A stretch of 64,000 bases of DNA from Fallopia convolvulus. Taxonomy: Eukaryota; Streptophyta; Magnoliopsida; Caryophyllales; Polygonaceae. The first letter of the stretch is position 1. Every line of letters begins with the position of its first letter. Positions 20,589 to 31,956 of the stretch are shown here, piece by piece. The position numbers and the translations under genes were made by a program. Location of the stretch: positions 44,555,906 through 44,619,905 of the forward strand of contig OZ024718.1 in the NCBI GenBank assembly GCA_964016875.1. Reading direction: 5' to 3'. Under the pieces are notes generated by a model, which was not told the origin of the DNA, searched no databases, and saw only the letters and a program-made list of their open reading frames with translations.

Positions 20589-21735
20589 TGATACGTGATT
20601 GCCCCGGAATCCTCCGTAGAAACCTCGTATATGACCCACACAAGTCCCGATCTTGCCTTGTAATGATAATTCCAACCTGAATTTGCAATCAATGTGAGAA
20701 CATGAAGAATACAAATACCAAACTGATTTCGAAACACTAATTGAATCAAATAAGATAGTTCAACTTGGATGGCTCGAACGCTAATCCAAATTGATAAACT
20801 AGTTGATATGAATCGGCTAGAACTAAACTTGATTGATCAATTCAATGAATCAAACAAACAGAAACACGAGAGAAGAGATATATGAATCGATGATGATGAT
20901 GATCTCGTGTGATGTTGAATCTGCTCGAGTTCTCCAATGCTGAAAATTGAGATCACACGTGTGTATTTTTGGCCCAAGAGATAGATTAAACCAATTTGGG
21001 TTTAATCTCTCTCAAGCTGATTTTCATTAATGAAAGACAAGAGTTTAAATAGTAGAATACAAAGCTATTACTTGGGGAGCAAGGAGAGAAGTGCAGCCGG
21101 CCCTAGAGGGGTAGAATTGCCCTTTTCTTGCTTCCCAAGATATAATAAAATATCTAAAATAATATCTATCTAGATTCCCTTAAATAAAATAAATCATGGT
21201 TGTTTATTTATTTAAGGAAATATCCTAATAAACTCAAAATATCTCTAACAAACTAAAAATATCTCTAACAACCAAGAGAGAGAAGATCAACCAACTAACA
21301 TAAGCCTATTGGCTGATTTCTTTACATTATTAAAATAGCAAAACACGCCTATTATAAAGTAAATATTAGATATTTTCTCTTACTTAGAATGGTCAAGTCA
21401 AAGGGATGACTTTGACCCATATACCAATTTATCTCACCCGGTCACTTACTAAATTCAGCCCTAAAGTGAGACAAACTAATACATGTTTCTAAATAAGGAA
21501 ATAGATGAATTTCGGCCCTTTGAGTTAATCCATGGAATCCGGGCTCAATTGATGTCGAATGCACGAGACCCACTTTGTCTTGCTAGGCTCTTCAAGAACC
21601 GCTGCCAATCGAACCAAGATTGTTGTTGTGCCTTGAGCAATCTTCTTAGCTCGACTTCTTGTAATTGGTCCGTCAGAAGGCACTCGAATCAACTCATCGA
21701 CGTCGGTTGGAGACATGGCAGGCTTCACTGCATCA
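20589..21735 (-). mobile_element. Solo LTR, 1,147 bp, gypsy type with coding tail
   Basis: Bounded by TGATACG and TGCATCA, flanked by exact GATAT, with no internal region, so it is best explained as a solo LTR left by recombination. On the minus strand the first 200 bp are open and encode MSPTDVDELIRVPSDGP followed by ITRSRAKKIAQ. Peptides of the form GP[IL]TR[SA]RAK close the pol polyprotein of some gypsy elements, so pol probably ended inside the 3' LTR. The outer element LTR at 24323 has the same design but a different sequence. Confidence 0.8.
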
Positions 21736-21740
21736 GATAT
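21736..21740. repeat. Solo LTR target duplication, right
   Basis: GATAT, an exact copy of 20584-20588. Confidence 0.95.
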
Positions 21741-23625
21741 ATAGTGCATTTTTAAAAGTAATGTTTACTTTCTAATTAAATTTATTATATTCTAAAAAGT
21801 TTTTTAACTAAAAGTTAATTAATAATTATTTCAGGATAAAGTTTGTAGTAAAGAAGATTTAAGGGTGAAAATTACAATTTTGATAAAAATATAGCCGAAA
21901 TCGTGTGGAAATCAACTTTGATTCTGTGTTCAAATTCCAATTGGTGTTTGTGTTGGAAATCTGTTTTTGTCTTCTTATATCTTTAAAATAGAATTTGTCT
22001 TCTATATATATATATATATATATATATTGTTCTATCCTCTTATGCAAGATACGTAAGGAGCAAAATAAAAACAAAGGGAAAGTTTAGAGAAAGACGAAAG
22101 AAGAAGAAGAAATTGAGAAGAGAAAAATCTTTGATTTTGTTTTTGTTTGTTGGTTTGGTACAAGATCTCTTCTATCGGGTTTTAATCTTAAGGTATAAGC
22201 GTGATTTGGTAAGCTTTTAATTAGTTAATGGTTTATTTAGATTTTTCTAATTTTTTCGGATCTAGATCTATTGTTTATTTTGATTCAAAAATCAGTCGAT
22301 TTATAGTTCTTAGAGGATGTTTTCGATATTGGATTTATATTCGGTAAAAGATTTTAGAGTAATTTTAGGATATTGCATACCTTGTAATCAGATTACGAAG
22401 TCCTTTGATTAAGTTTTTCATAAAGGTTTGAACTAGAAAAAATGTTCTTCTATATATATAGTTTATTGTTGTCAAGTTTTAAAGGATTTGGAATTATGCA
22501 CAAAAAGTTATAATGCATACTAGCATTTTATTGCATTTAGGGTTAGGATTTGTAAAAGTAAATAGTCTAATTTGCATTGGGTTACATATAGGAACACAAG
22601 TAATAGACCATGGTCAGAGTCAAGGGGGAGAAATATAGTATTTGTCTTAAACATGTGAGTATAGATCGGAGATTAAACCCTAAGTGCTATATGTACTATA
22701 TGTGTTATATGGGTGAGTATAGACCGGAGATTCAACCCTATGTGCTATATGTGTTAGACGGATATATGCGCTATATGAGGTATATGGATATATGTGTTAT
22801 ATGTGGTAGCTCTGAAATTTCCAGAGTTGTTTGCATAAAAAAGTATGTTAGCAGATGACATATGATATATGATTATGGATGCACTTGATTGCATAGTATA
22901 TTGCATGAGATTAAAATAACATGTGACTGTCTTGCCTTGAATTTGTATACAAAAGAGACCTAAGGGTCATACATGAGGCCTAAGATTCCTAAGAGATGGT
23001 ATATGAGAAAATGAGGCCTAAGATGCCTAAGAGATGGTAATGGGAAAAAGTCGGTATATGGAAAAAAAGAAGAGAAAAGTTGGTATATGGAAAAATGTCG
23101 GTATATGGAAACCCGGCGCAGATTCAGGCTCGAACAGTTCACAGAATAATGAATCGGATACATCGGCATTTGCATTCGCATAGTAAATTCATATATGACA
23201 TATATATATAATATGTATGTATATGTACATGGACTAAATGTTTGACTCTGTGTGAAATAATTGATGATGGTTTATATTCACTGGGTATGCGACTCACATA
23301 AATCGCAAAATAACTTTTTAGGTTCAGCTAGTTCTTATTGACATGTGTCTCTTTTAGAAGTCACATTCATATAGGTCGGCCTGCTGAAGCTCAATGCAAC
23401 CTTCTCCTCCTTATTTTGCATCTTAGACTTGTGTATTGTAGTAGAGTTAGAATAATAAGTGTGTTAGTATAAGAAGTAACTGCATATGTGTGTATGTGCA
23501 ACCTTATATGGTTGTTAGTTTTGTTATATGTTTATATGGATAGTTGTTATATGTAAATTATATGCTTATATAAGAAATAAAAGTTATTGCAAAGTATACA
23601 TCATATAGGGTATAAGGGTGTCACA

Positions 23626-24323
23626 AGAATAACCAACATTTACAATCCCACACAACAAGGATCAAGCCTTGAAGCACGAGAAGGGGGCTCGTGGATGTTG
23701 ATAGGCACCAATCCCCGATGAGATTGACATAAATCAAGGCAAACCAAGTTGCGAATTCACACAAACCAATTGAAAGCCTAAGCTCTCGGTTTTTCTCTCT
23801 ATTCAATGAGAAAGCAATTACAATAATGAGTTGTCTAAATCTGAAAATGAACATCCTAAACTATTTATATGTGCTAAAATTCCCAATAAAATAGCAAATA
23901 AAGTCTAATTAAAAAAAGATAGATAATGGCCTAATATGAGGATTGGCCCAAAATGACGTCGCGCGCTAGAGGGCCCGAAAAGAGGCGCGCTGGCCACGCG
24001 TTGCCTACGCAGCGTCGCTGCCTTGGCTGGTGCCCGTGCCTTGGCTCGTTGCGCCCGTACCTTGGCTCGGACCATTGGCGTCGACACTCACTAGGCTCAC
24101 GGCTCGTGGCTTGATCTCGGTAGCACTCCTAGCTTCCTTGGCCGCATGATAAGCACTCCTAGCTTCCTTGGCCGCATGATAAGCACTCCTAGCTTCCTTG
24201 GCCGCATGATAAGCCACAAATGCTAATATGTCTCGTTGGAGCTTCTTGGCACGAGCTCGAGTCAATGGACCATCAAAGAGAATGGGTGTGCTTGAAGGTG
24301 GCTTTGCGGATGGTCCCTCATCA
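23626..24323 (-). repeat. Outer gypsy 5' LTR, second piece, with pol-tail coding segment
   Basis: Continues the LTR begun at 2400-2631. On the minus strand the LTR starts TGATGAGGGACC at 24323 and is open for about 100 codons: FDGPLTRARAKKLQRDILAF, then three copies of YHAAKEARSA. The GPLTRARAKKLQ block is the usual end of a gypsy pol, so the ORF is likely the part of pol that overlaps the LTR. Bases 23626-23630 (AGAAT) are the chromovirus target duplication. The right edge at 24323 is set by the TGATGAG start. Confidence 0.65.
24121..24210. repeat. Three perfect 30 bp tandem repeats
   Basis: The unit begins AGCACTCCTAGC and ends GCATGATA, with an exact period of 30 bp. The unit is a multiple of three and is read on the minus strand as YHAAKEARSA, so copy number can change without a frameshift. 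Confidence 0.95.
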
Positions 24324-24585
24324 AGTAGATTATGAACAAGCTACTTACAAAGGAGGAAGTGGATCGACTAATGTAATTCCTAGATTTGACGGAGGTAGAG
24401 AAGTAGCTTCATTGGACAAGAACAAGGATATCTCATGGCAATCCAATGTGCTAATGGCTATAAGCAACTTCATTACAACAAAGATTCAAATTCGGGATAG
24501 AGTTGCATATTGTCTACTCAAGGAATATTATTTAAAGGAGCACATTAAAATTAGGTATGAATTGTTTAGACAATGTGGAAGATAG
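24324..24585 (+). CDS. Short unrecognised ORF beside the LTR edge
   Basis: An open frame of about 85 codons runs from the LTR border to TAG at 24583-24585, with no ATG at its left end inside the non-LTR part. Visible segments include VDYEQATYKGGSGSTNVIP, DKNKDISWQSNVLMAISNF and DRVAYCLLKEYYLKEH. I do not recognise the family. The composition is ordinary coding-like. It may be the remains of a host gene or captured exon cut by the LTR insertion, or a chance ORF. No function is proposed. Confidence 0.3.
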
Positions 24586-24801
24586 AAAGTAAAAAAGTTG
24601 TTGTATTTTTTACCATGCTTAAACATCGTTAATAAATATGTTTTAATTTAGGTTCGTGGTCGAAAATCCAAAGTATCTCCAATCCATACAGATTGAAGAT
24701 TAATTCATGTTAATGTATTAAAGAGATCCATTGATACCCCTCAATTTCATTATACATATCGTCAATAGAAGGTAATCAAATCCTTACTATTAAACTTTTC
24801 A
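24586..24801. other. AT-rich intergenic stretch
   Basis: No coding, RNA or repeat signal is seen. Confidence 0.4.
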
Positions 24802-25322
24802 TGGGCCGATTGATCGGGGGTCATGCATATGTAAGCCGAACACATAAACCTAGTGGGGTTCCATCCTAAAACCAATTGGCGCTTGGAGGAGTAGCCCAAG
24901 AGTATATATACTAGGCTATTTCTCTTTATATTTCAGATGTGGGATAGACTATTCTCAACACGCCCCCGCACATGCAACTGGCTTGGCCTAGTTGACACTT
25001 GGACAGACGGTCTAGCATCTCAATCTCTTTATAGCTAGCCCGGTGACCGTGACGGATGGTAGCATCTCAATCTCTTTAATAGTCAACTCAACCCATAAAA
25101 AGCCGATGGATCGGGGGTCGTGCATATATAAGCCCAGGGGGCATCTCATAAAAAATGGGTGGATCAGGGGTCGTGTATATGTAAGTACAACACACAAGAC
25201 TAGTGGGGTTCCATTCAACCTAAAACCAATTGACGAGTGGCGATAGAAGGAGTAAACCAAGGTATATATATACTAAATTATTTTTCTTTATATTTCAAAT
25301 ATGGGATAGACTATTCTCAACA
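24802..25322 (-). mobile_element. TRIM-like or recombined short LTR element
   Basis: Two direct repeats, 24802-24960 and 25156-25322, start TGGG and end ATTCTCAACA and share the order TGATCGGGGGTC-like, CATATGTAAG, AACCAATTG, TATATATACTA and GGGATAGACTATTCTCAACA. Read on the minus strand they begin TGTTGAGAATAGTC, as several plant LTR families do. A purine-rich GTGCGGGGGCG lies just before the left copy in that orientation. The 195 bp between them has no coding capacity but carries a partial third copy near 25100. Flanking 5 bp do not match, so a duplicated LTR fragment is an alternative. Confidence 0.4.
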
Positions 25323-25550
25323 CTTAACATCAATTAATAAAAAAAATCTAAATATATTATAGATTTGAAAATTTGGTGTGATCAATTACCTTTTTATTTC
25401 GTATAAAAATTTCCCAATTCTTATCCTTAATTCATCCAAATAATAAAAAACAACCTTCAAGATTTTGCTCCCAGGGCATCCGCTTCAAAACACGGTTAAA
25501 TCGTCGAATAATCGGTGCCTACGGGGAAAAACGACAAATCGTTTTTTTTA
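25323..25550 (+). promoter_or_regulatory. Putative promoter and 5' leader of the phosphatase gene
   Basis: About 230 bp between the LTR-like repeat and the first ATG. It is AT-rich at 25323-25450 and less so near the ATG. No unambiguous TATA box was identified. Confidence 0.4.
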
Positions 25551-28351
25551 ATGTTAGTGCTTGCTACTTTTCCCTCTTTTCCGTCTTGTATTAGCGAACT
25601 GAAAACTCAAGCAAGGTTTCAGATTCGAGAGAGAAGTGTGGCGACCTTGGCTTGTCCGATCACAACTGAACCTTTTCAATCTAGTCGGCCGCTATTGTTC
25701 TCTCGCCACCGGCAAATCCTGAAACTTCCACCCGCAATGGCGACTGTGGCCGGTGCTGCTCCTGCTAAACCTCTTAGACGCTCCGTCACTCATGTCATAT
25801 TCGACATGGACGGTCTATTGCTAGGTACGTCCAAACTCTTTCTCCCTTTCTCTATCACAGTTTTCCAGATCTGGATTAGGGTTTTTAATTCCGATTTTTG
25901 CTTTCTTTTCTTTCTGACTGTCCGATAAGAGAAGATCCACTTGATTGAATGCGAAGATCCACTTGATTGAATGTGATTTTGTTGAAATGAGTAAGCAATT
26001 GGAACATGATTATATCTCCACCGGCTAATTGACAAGCTAAGCACTTTGAAGGTTCCAAGTCCTTACAATGAAGCTGTGTCAAATTATGTAGAAGTTGTTC
26101 TTCTTGTCGATTCTGTGACAAGTGGACAAGAACTATCGTGGATACAAATTATAAAGCAAGTAGCAGTTTATAGTTTCCGGACATTTGGAGTTTTTATAGC
26201 CGAGTGCAAAAAGCTATCCGGAATTAGCTCTGCCACGTTGATCCCAAATAGGAACAAGTGAAGAACAAAATATCCCAAATGACCTCGCATTGCTCTTGTA
26301 GTAAATTCTTTAAAATCTGTGCGCTTAGATTATGTTATGGAACTGAAGAACAATCTTTTCTTCTTTGTTATCCTCTTGCGTATGACATAGTTTTTGGGGA
26401 TTCTGGTAAAATTTTTGATGCAAACTAGTTAAGTAGGGCAACTCTTTTTCTCTATCGGGCTTGCACATCCTGCTCAATACACCTGCAGTAATTCTATTTT
26501 TGCTGTTTAATTGAGCTTTGTTATTTTGATCTTTGCCATTGTTACCATGGAGTTTTTTCTCTTTATGCTTTGATGTGTATGGATGGACTAGGCACTAAAC
26601 CTCTTGCCTGTCCTTCCATTATACAGATACTGAAAAGTTCTATACTGAAGTCCAAGAAAACATATTGGCTAGATACAATAAAACGTTTGAATGGTCTCTC
26701 AAGGCAAAGATGATGGGGATGAAGGCAATAGAGGCTGCTAAAGTATTTGTAGAAGAGACTGGAATCAGTGATTCTATGTCAGCTGAAGACTTTCTTGTTG
26801 AAAGAGAGGCAATGCTCCAAGATATGTTTCCCACAAGTGAGCTGATGCCAGGTGATAAAGCTGCTTGACTCAAGTCTCTTTAAGCCTCTAATTTTACGCT
26901 TATCTTACATGTAGCTCTGCTTTTAGATAGCTTACTTATTAGATATGTCCTTTGTTTGATAAGCCAAGTCCTTTAACGCACAGCCTGAGCATTGTCAGAC
27001 ACATGTTTCCTCTGATCATCTGTTTTTGATACTTGAGATGTATCAGGAGGAAACAGAGAACAATATGTGGAACCAATTATTCTGTTCTTTCTTTATAATA
27101 TCTGTATCTGTCTCAATAGATTTTTTTTTCCTCATTTTAGCTGTCAATGATAACTTGCTTAAGAGTATAATTGAATTTTATGGTGCTAGAATCACCATCT
27201 TATTTTCTGTTGCAGGAGCCAGCCGTCTCATCAGACATTTGCATGCAAAAGGAGTACCCATTTGTGTGGCTACTGGGTATTCTTATCTCTTCTCTTTGTG
27301 TCCTTGTGTCTTTAATAATTTAGGCTTGACTTGTGCAGAAATAACCTCCTTGGTTTTGCTTATTGCTGAGTATAAGATAGAAACTGTACACTCTTCGTTC
27401 CTCCCTTTGGTTTACTATAGCACTCGAAGCAGCCTCTTTAATGGTGCATATGACTGTACCCTTTGATATATTGTAGGCAAGCTATTAGAGCAATAATTTA
27501 TGTTTGATGATCATGAATAGAATTGCTTTTTGCTCCAGGAAACATTTCTCATCATCATATTGTTGCTTGAATGTGCTATCACAGAGTATCTTTCTTGGAG
27601 AGTTGTTGACAGCTTTATTTATAAGCTTTATAATCTGATTCATTAGAAATCTTGTGATGTTTATAAAATATTCAATTCTTATTTATGGTGATAAAAGCTC
27701 TCACAAGCGGCATTTTGAGTTGAAGACCCAAAGACACCGTGAGTTGTTTTCCTTGATGCACCATATTGTTCTTGGAGATGATCCAGAAGTCAAGCAAGGG
27801 AAGCCATCACCTGACATATTCTTGGCCGCTGCCAGAAGATTTGAGGTAGTTTTTGGAAATTTCTTATGTTTTTTTTATCTCTATATTTTCAGTTCAAGTT
27901 GTCAACTATCCTCGCCCCTTTGTAAACACAAATTCTGCATATTTGAACAGGGCGGTCCCATTGATCCACAAAAAGCTCTTGTTTTTGAAGACGCACCATC
28001 AGGAGTACGTGCTGCAAAAAACGCAGGGATGTAAGTATCTCACTAACTAAAAATTTCACTTCTATGGTCTACCAACTCATTATTTGAACAGTGTGTATGT
28101 TTTTGCTAACTGTTTGTAAAGGATATCCAAGCAATTAAGAATAGCAGCCATCGTCTTAGCATTTAACTATGTGAAACTACTTTCATCATGATGGTTTGAT
28201 CTACCATTTTCAATACAGGTCTGTTGTTATGGTTCCTGACCCAAGGCTGGATAGCTCGTACCATAGTGTTGCAGACCAAGTGATGAAATCTTTGCTGGAT
28301 TTTGACCCAGAAGAGTGGGCTTTACCTCCTTTTGAAGATGTTGAAGCCTAG
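25551..28351 (+). CDS. GPP: HAD-superfamily DL-glycerol-3-phosphate phosphatase-like protein, six exons
   Basis: A Mg-dependent HAD phosphatase resembling plant DL-glycerol-3-phosphatases, which release glycerol from glycerol 3-phosphate. Exons: 25551-25824, 26627-26851, 27216-27276, 27698-27845, 27951-28030 and 28219-28351, all GT-AG and in phase, stop TAG at 28349. From ATG 25551 the protein is 306 residues; from ATG 25737 (MATVAGAAPAK) it is 244. The longer N-terminus is Ser/Arg-rich and acid-poor near the end, so it could be an organelle transit peptide, and both forms may be made. HAD motifs: I, FDMDGLLLDTE across the exon 1/2 junction; II, VATG at the end of exon 3; III, KQGKPSPD in exon 4; IV, VFEDAPSG in exon 5. 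No break is seen. It is the only clear host gene here; very similar sugar-phosphatase paralogues cannot be excluded. Confidence 0.9.
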
Positions 28352-28766
28352 GGTTGCCTTCATCAGATTTGTATGGCATTCATGAATTTCCAATTTAGTC
28401 TTCAGTACCCTGGTTCAAGATTCTCTTGCATATCTTAATTTTTTACCGTCTTTGAAATTTGAACTTCAAATCTTAGTAGCTAAATAAGGGTCATATATGT
28501 TGGATTATTGGAATGAGTTTCTTGAATGGAACATGTGTTGGGTTCTTGTGATGATGACAGGTTACCGGCACTATACTGGGGTACTTCTGTTATGTTTAGA
28601 CTTAGTCGAATAATTAATCAACGACTAGTGTGCTTAGAATACCTTTAAACCACTGTTTTCCGTCATTTTTTGGCTATTGGAATGGTTTTTATTTTCAAGG
28701 AAAGAGACTAGTTTCACTAATTTTTTCCAACAATATACTTCCCTATTATAATTTGGCCTAAAACAA
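28352..28766 (+). other. 3' untranslated and downstream region of the phosphatase gene
   Basis: No ORF. It becomes steadily more AT-rich up to the Helitron-like start at 28767. No sharp poly(A) signal was assigned. Confidence 0.4.
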
Positions 28767-29140
28767 TCTATAATCTATAAACATATATAATTTTGTGTAC
28801 ATGAGCACACTTAATGCACTTGATTATGATTCACTATTCATTTTATTAAAAAAATCCATCTATATATTTATTATTGCAAAATAATTTTGACCACATTTAA
28901 TACACTTAATCACAATCAAATTCCTATTTTGAAATATTAAAATAATAAATGAGTTTTGAGTCTCATTTCAACTAATTGCTATATTGAGTTCTTAAATAAA
29001 ATTTTAGTTAAAATCTATAATCTATATACATATAACATTTAAAATGTATGTACAAGGTGCATTTGCTATACATATTTAATTTATGAAAATCATCTCATTT
29101 TTTATAATGTCAATTATATTAGATGATAAAATAATCTCCT

Positions 29141-29196
29141 TAGCTCAATGGTTAAAGCCATGAAATTGTATTAAAAGGTCTAAGGTTTATGGACTC
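29141..29196 (+). other. tRNA-like A-box/B-box pair 1
   Basis: TAGCTCAATGG at 29141-29151 fits a pol III A box. GGTTTATGGACTC at 29184 is a weak B box, 43 bases downstream. No tRNA fold is claimed. Confidence 0.35.
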
Positions 29197-29479
29197 AATT
29201 AATCATTTTTGAAAATATTTTTAATAACCCAATGAACTCATGCTAAAATCTATAAAAAAATTCTATCAAATGTAACAAGGAAAAAATATTTTTTCAAAGT
29301 AAATTTTCTATAATAGTTTTGCTTACTACCCTAAAAAAATTCCATGATAGTGGACATTGGACACCATATAATTCAACATTATATTTTAAAATGCAAATTT
29401 AAAAAATATTTCATTCAAAATATATGACACGTTTTTACGGTCTAAAAATCTAATAATTATCATAAGTATTTTAATATAT

Positions 29480-30070
29480 AATATGGATGTACACTTATAC
29501 ATAGAGATTCTACTATGATGTTTATTCTCATATGTATACTTATTACCTAGATTTACTATGCGTAATTAAACCCATATTTATTTATATATTTGACTCATTA
29601 TATATTCCATGTATTAACATTAATATTTGGCCAAAACTAAACTTTTCAAACTTTTCTAATATAAATTTATTTACAACTCTTCATAAATTTCATGATAGTG
29701 GATATTATATAATTCAACATATATTATATTTTAAATTATAAATTTAACATATATTATTTACATATTTCCATCAAAATATCTAACAATTTTTTGTCAAAAA
29801 ACCTAACAATTAGTATAAATATTTTAATATATAATATGAATGTACACATAGAGATTCTCATAAGATTCTTACCATATGTATATTTATTATCCACATTTAC
29901 TATACATCTAATTACACTCATATTTATGTGTATTTTGACTCATTGTATTCCATGTACACATAGAAGTTCTCCTAGGATGCTTATTCTCATATGTGCACTT
30001 ATTATCCACATTTACTACATCTAATTACAACCATTTATGTGTATATTTGACTCATTATATTCCATGTAAT
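29480..30070 (+). repeat. Diverged internal repeats of the first Helitron-like element
   Basis: Three related segments near 29482-29620, 29826-29955 and 29956-30070 share the order ATGTACAC, AGAGATTCT, TTATTatCCACATTTACTA, then TTTGACTCATT and ATTCCATGTA. Confidence 0.6.
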
Positions 30071-31165
30071 AGCTTATATATATGTCTTATAATTGGTGAA
30101 AAGGAAGAGTAAAAGAGACTCATTTGTATTCACATTCTCTTATCTATTGTTTCTATAATTCAAATCTAGATTAGTTTATAACACTTTATCAACATGAATT
30201 GTTGTAGATTGAAATATTGTTCTTTTTGGTGTTATTGTGTTACCAATTTTCTTGCTTCTTCTCAAATTTGAGTTGAAAAAAAAATGGTCATAATATTCCC
30301 CCATGAAATTTGTATTCTTATCTTATAGAAATGAGGGAGGAGCTATTCACGACTATCAATTGGTTAGGTTAGGTGAGTTGATCACTTTTGATTTTCATTT
30401 GTAATTTTACAAGGTACGAAGTAAATTTTGTTTCTTTAAATTTATCTCTTCCTTATTTTGTGTTATTTTAGTTTTATATATGTTGATTTTCATTCACCTC
30501 ATGTGTATTTGGTGCAATGATAGATTTTTTTTTATACTTTCACATATAATTTTTTATATTATTTTTCTCAAACATATGAATGAATAAATAATTTTCCTCC
30601 TTTCATGTTATAGATTATTATTTCTAAATTCATAGGTAGTAATATGCTCACATCTCTAATTGTTGTAAAAAGATACTTATCGCCAATAATGTTGAATCGA
30701 AGAAATTGACAATAATATTTTATTTGATAAAAAGGGATGAATTATTTTTTTGTAAATTTGTCTTCAAATCATTTATTAGATAGTCTCTCCAAATCATGTA
30801 TTTATATGCACGTGAATGAAATATATAATTATTTTAAAATTATATGTCCTTAACTTCTACGTGTATACCAAAAAATATAACATATTGAATTTATAAACTT
30901 ATGATGTTTTCTCTCATTTAAATCTATGTATATATATATCCTAATATTATATGTTTTATAATAGTTTCAAGTCAACTTAAAAAATCCAAGAATAGAAATA
31001 TTAGATACATTGAGATTTGAGGTGGAAAGTTAAATGGAATAAATTAAATTTAAAAATATTTTGTAAGAATTCCATTAATTTCATTTTAATCTCAATAATT
31101 TTCAAAATAAAGGGAATATATTTAACATTAATGCAATTTTACAGGTCGACAAGTAGAAAATATGC

Positions 31166-31196
31166 CCCGTGCGTACGCACGGGTATGTCTACCTAG
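31166..31196 (+). other. Helitron 3' hairpin and CTAG end, first
   Basis: A perfect 9 bp palindromic arm pair, then TATGTCTAC and CTAG, with the following base T. Spacing of about ten bases fits Helitron 3' ends. Confidence 0.8.
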
Positions 31197-31393
31197 TACA
31201 TATATAATTTTGTGTACATGTCACATTTAATGTACTTAATGATAACTTCTAATTATTTTTTTCACCTTTAATAGTATAATTTGTACTAAATAGATAAATT
31301 TATGTACATAACCACATTCATTGCCACATTTATTACACATAATATTTATTTTTATGAATACTTATCATTTTAAATAAATAAAATAATTCTACA

Positions 31394-31445
31394 TAGTTTA
31401 GTGGTAAAGAATTTTTTAAACTACCTATAGATCATGGTTCAAATC
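31394..31445 (+). other. tRNA-like A-box/B-box pair 2
   Basis: TAGTTTAGTGG at 31394-31404 (A box) and GGTTCAAATC at 31436-31445 (close to the B consensus GGTTCRANTC), with start-to-start spacing of 42. Confidence 0.45.
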
Positions 31446-31903
31446 TTGAAAACTATTTTTTTTGCTAGATAACACACTCTTAATTTTTTAATCGTTGATA
31501 TAGTATGTCGTATGTACCATATACATTGTCAATTACACTATTACATAATAAGGTAGATCCTTTTATTCACATTTAGTTTTAAGGCTTAATTATAATTGAT
31601 ATATACTATTATATATTATATATCATCCTTTCTTGGCAATTGTTATCTTATTGCATATATTTTATTTAATTGAAATACTTTTACTATTTTAATCTTTAGT
31701 ATATTATATTTTAGGCACCATTATGTATAGTCAATTACAATATTACACTATTATATAATAAAATAAATTATTTTAGATTCACCTTAATTTTTATTTTTAA
31801 AATTTACAACATTAAAATGGTATGTACTAGGCGAATGTATTAAATTTATGAAAAACATCTCAATCATATTATGTTGATTTTATTATATGTCAATATGAAA
31901 TTT

Positions 31904-31956
31904 TGGCTCAATGGCTGAAGCTTTGACAATTATATTAGAGGTTTAAGTTTCAAGTC
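31904..31956 (+). other. tRNA-like A-box/B-box pair 3
   Basis: TGGCTCAATGG at 31904-31914 and AGTTTCAAGTC at 31946-31956, spacing 42. The DNA just upstream (TTTATGAAAAACATCTCA) resembles that before pair 1. Confidence 0.4.

Larger units (their letters stand above)
2632..23625 (+). mobile_element. Ty3/gypsy chromovirus, Tekay/Del-like, with two insertions
   Basis: A plus-strand LTR retrotransposon of 20,994 bp. Removing the Tat insertion (8510-19621) and the solo LTR (20589-21735) with their target duplications leaves about 8.7 kb. LTRs are about 2 kb and start TGTAACATCCCCGACC. The gene order is gag, protease, RT, RNase H, integrase and chromodomain-like tail, then a PPT of the form CAGGGGGAGGAT. 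The long LTR, this PPT and the C-terminal chromodomain point to Tekay/Del; that assignment is from family knowledge. The coding region is dead, with many stops and several frameshifts. Confidence 0.9.
20506..23625 (+). repeat. Chromovirus 3' LTR, split by a solo LTR
   Basis: Aligns with 2632-4637 over its full length when 20589-21735 and one GATAT are removed. It ends TGTCACA at 23625. Differences from the 5' LTR are scattered substitutions and shorter AT and TG runs, which indicate an old insertion. Confidence 0.9.
28767..31196 (+). mobile_element. Helitron-like non-autonomous element, first
   Basis: The 3' end has the Helitron signature: an 18 nt perfect palindrome, CCCGTGCGTACGCACGGG (31166-31183), then CTAG at 31193-31196 followed by T. 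Two candidate 5' ends preceded by A start TCTATAATCTATA, at 28767 and 29014, so one may be a nested or duplicated terminus. No Rep/helicase ORF exists inside, and the DNA is about 75-80 percent A+T. Internal repeats are at 29480-30070. Confidence 0.65.

Noticed and set aside
25515..25550. Phosphatase start at 25515
   Set aside because: The codon is GTG, unlikely as a plant start; the first in-frame ATG is 25551.
26046..26261. Extra exon in phosphatase intron 1
   Set aside because: The open frame has no HAD similarity, and exon 1 splices in phase directly to 26627.
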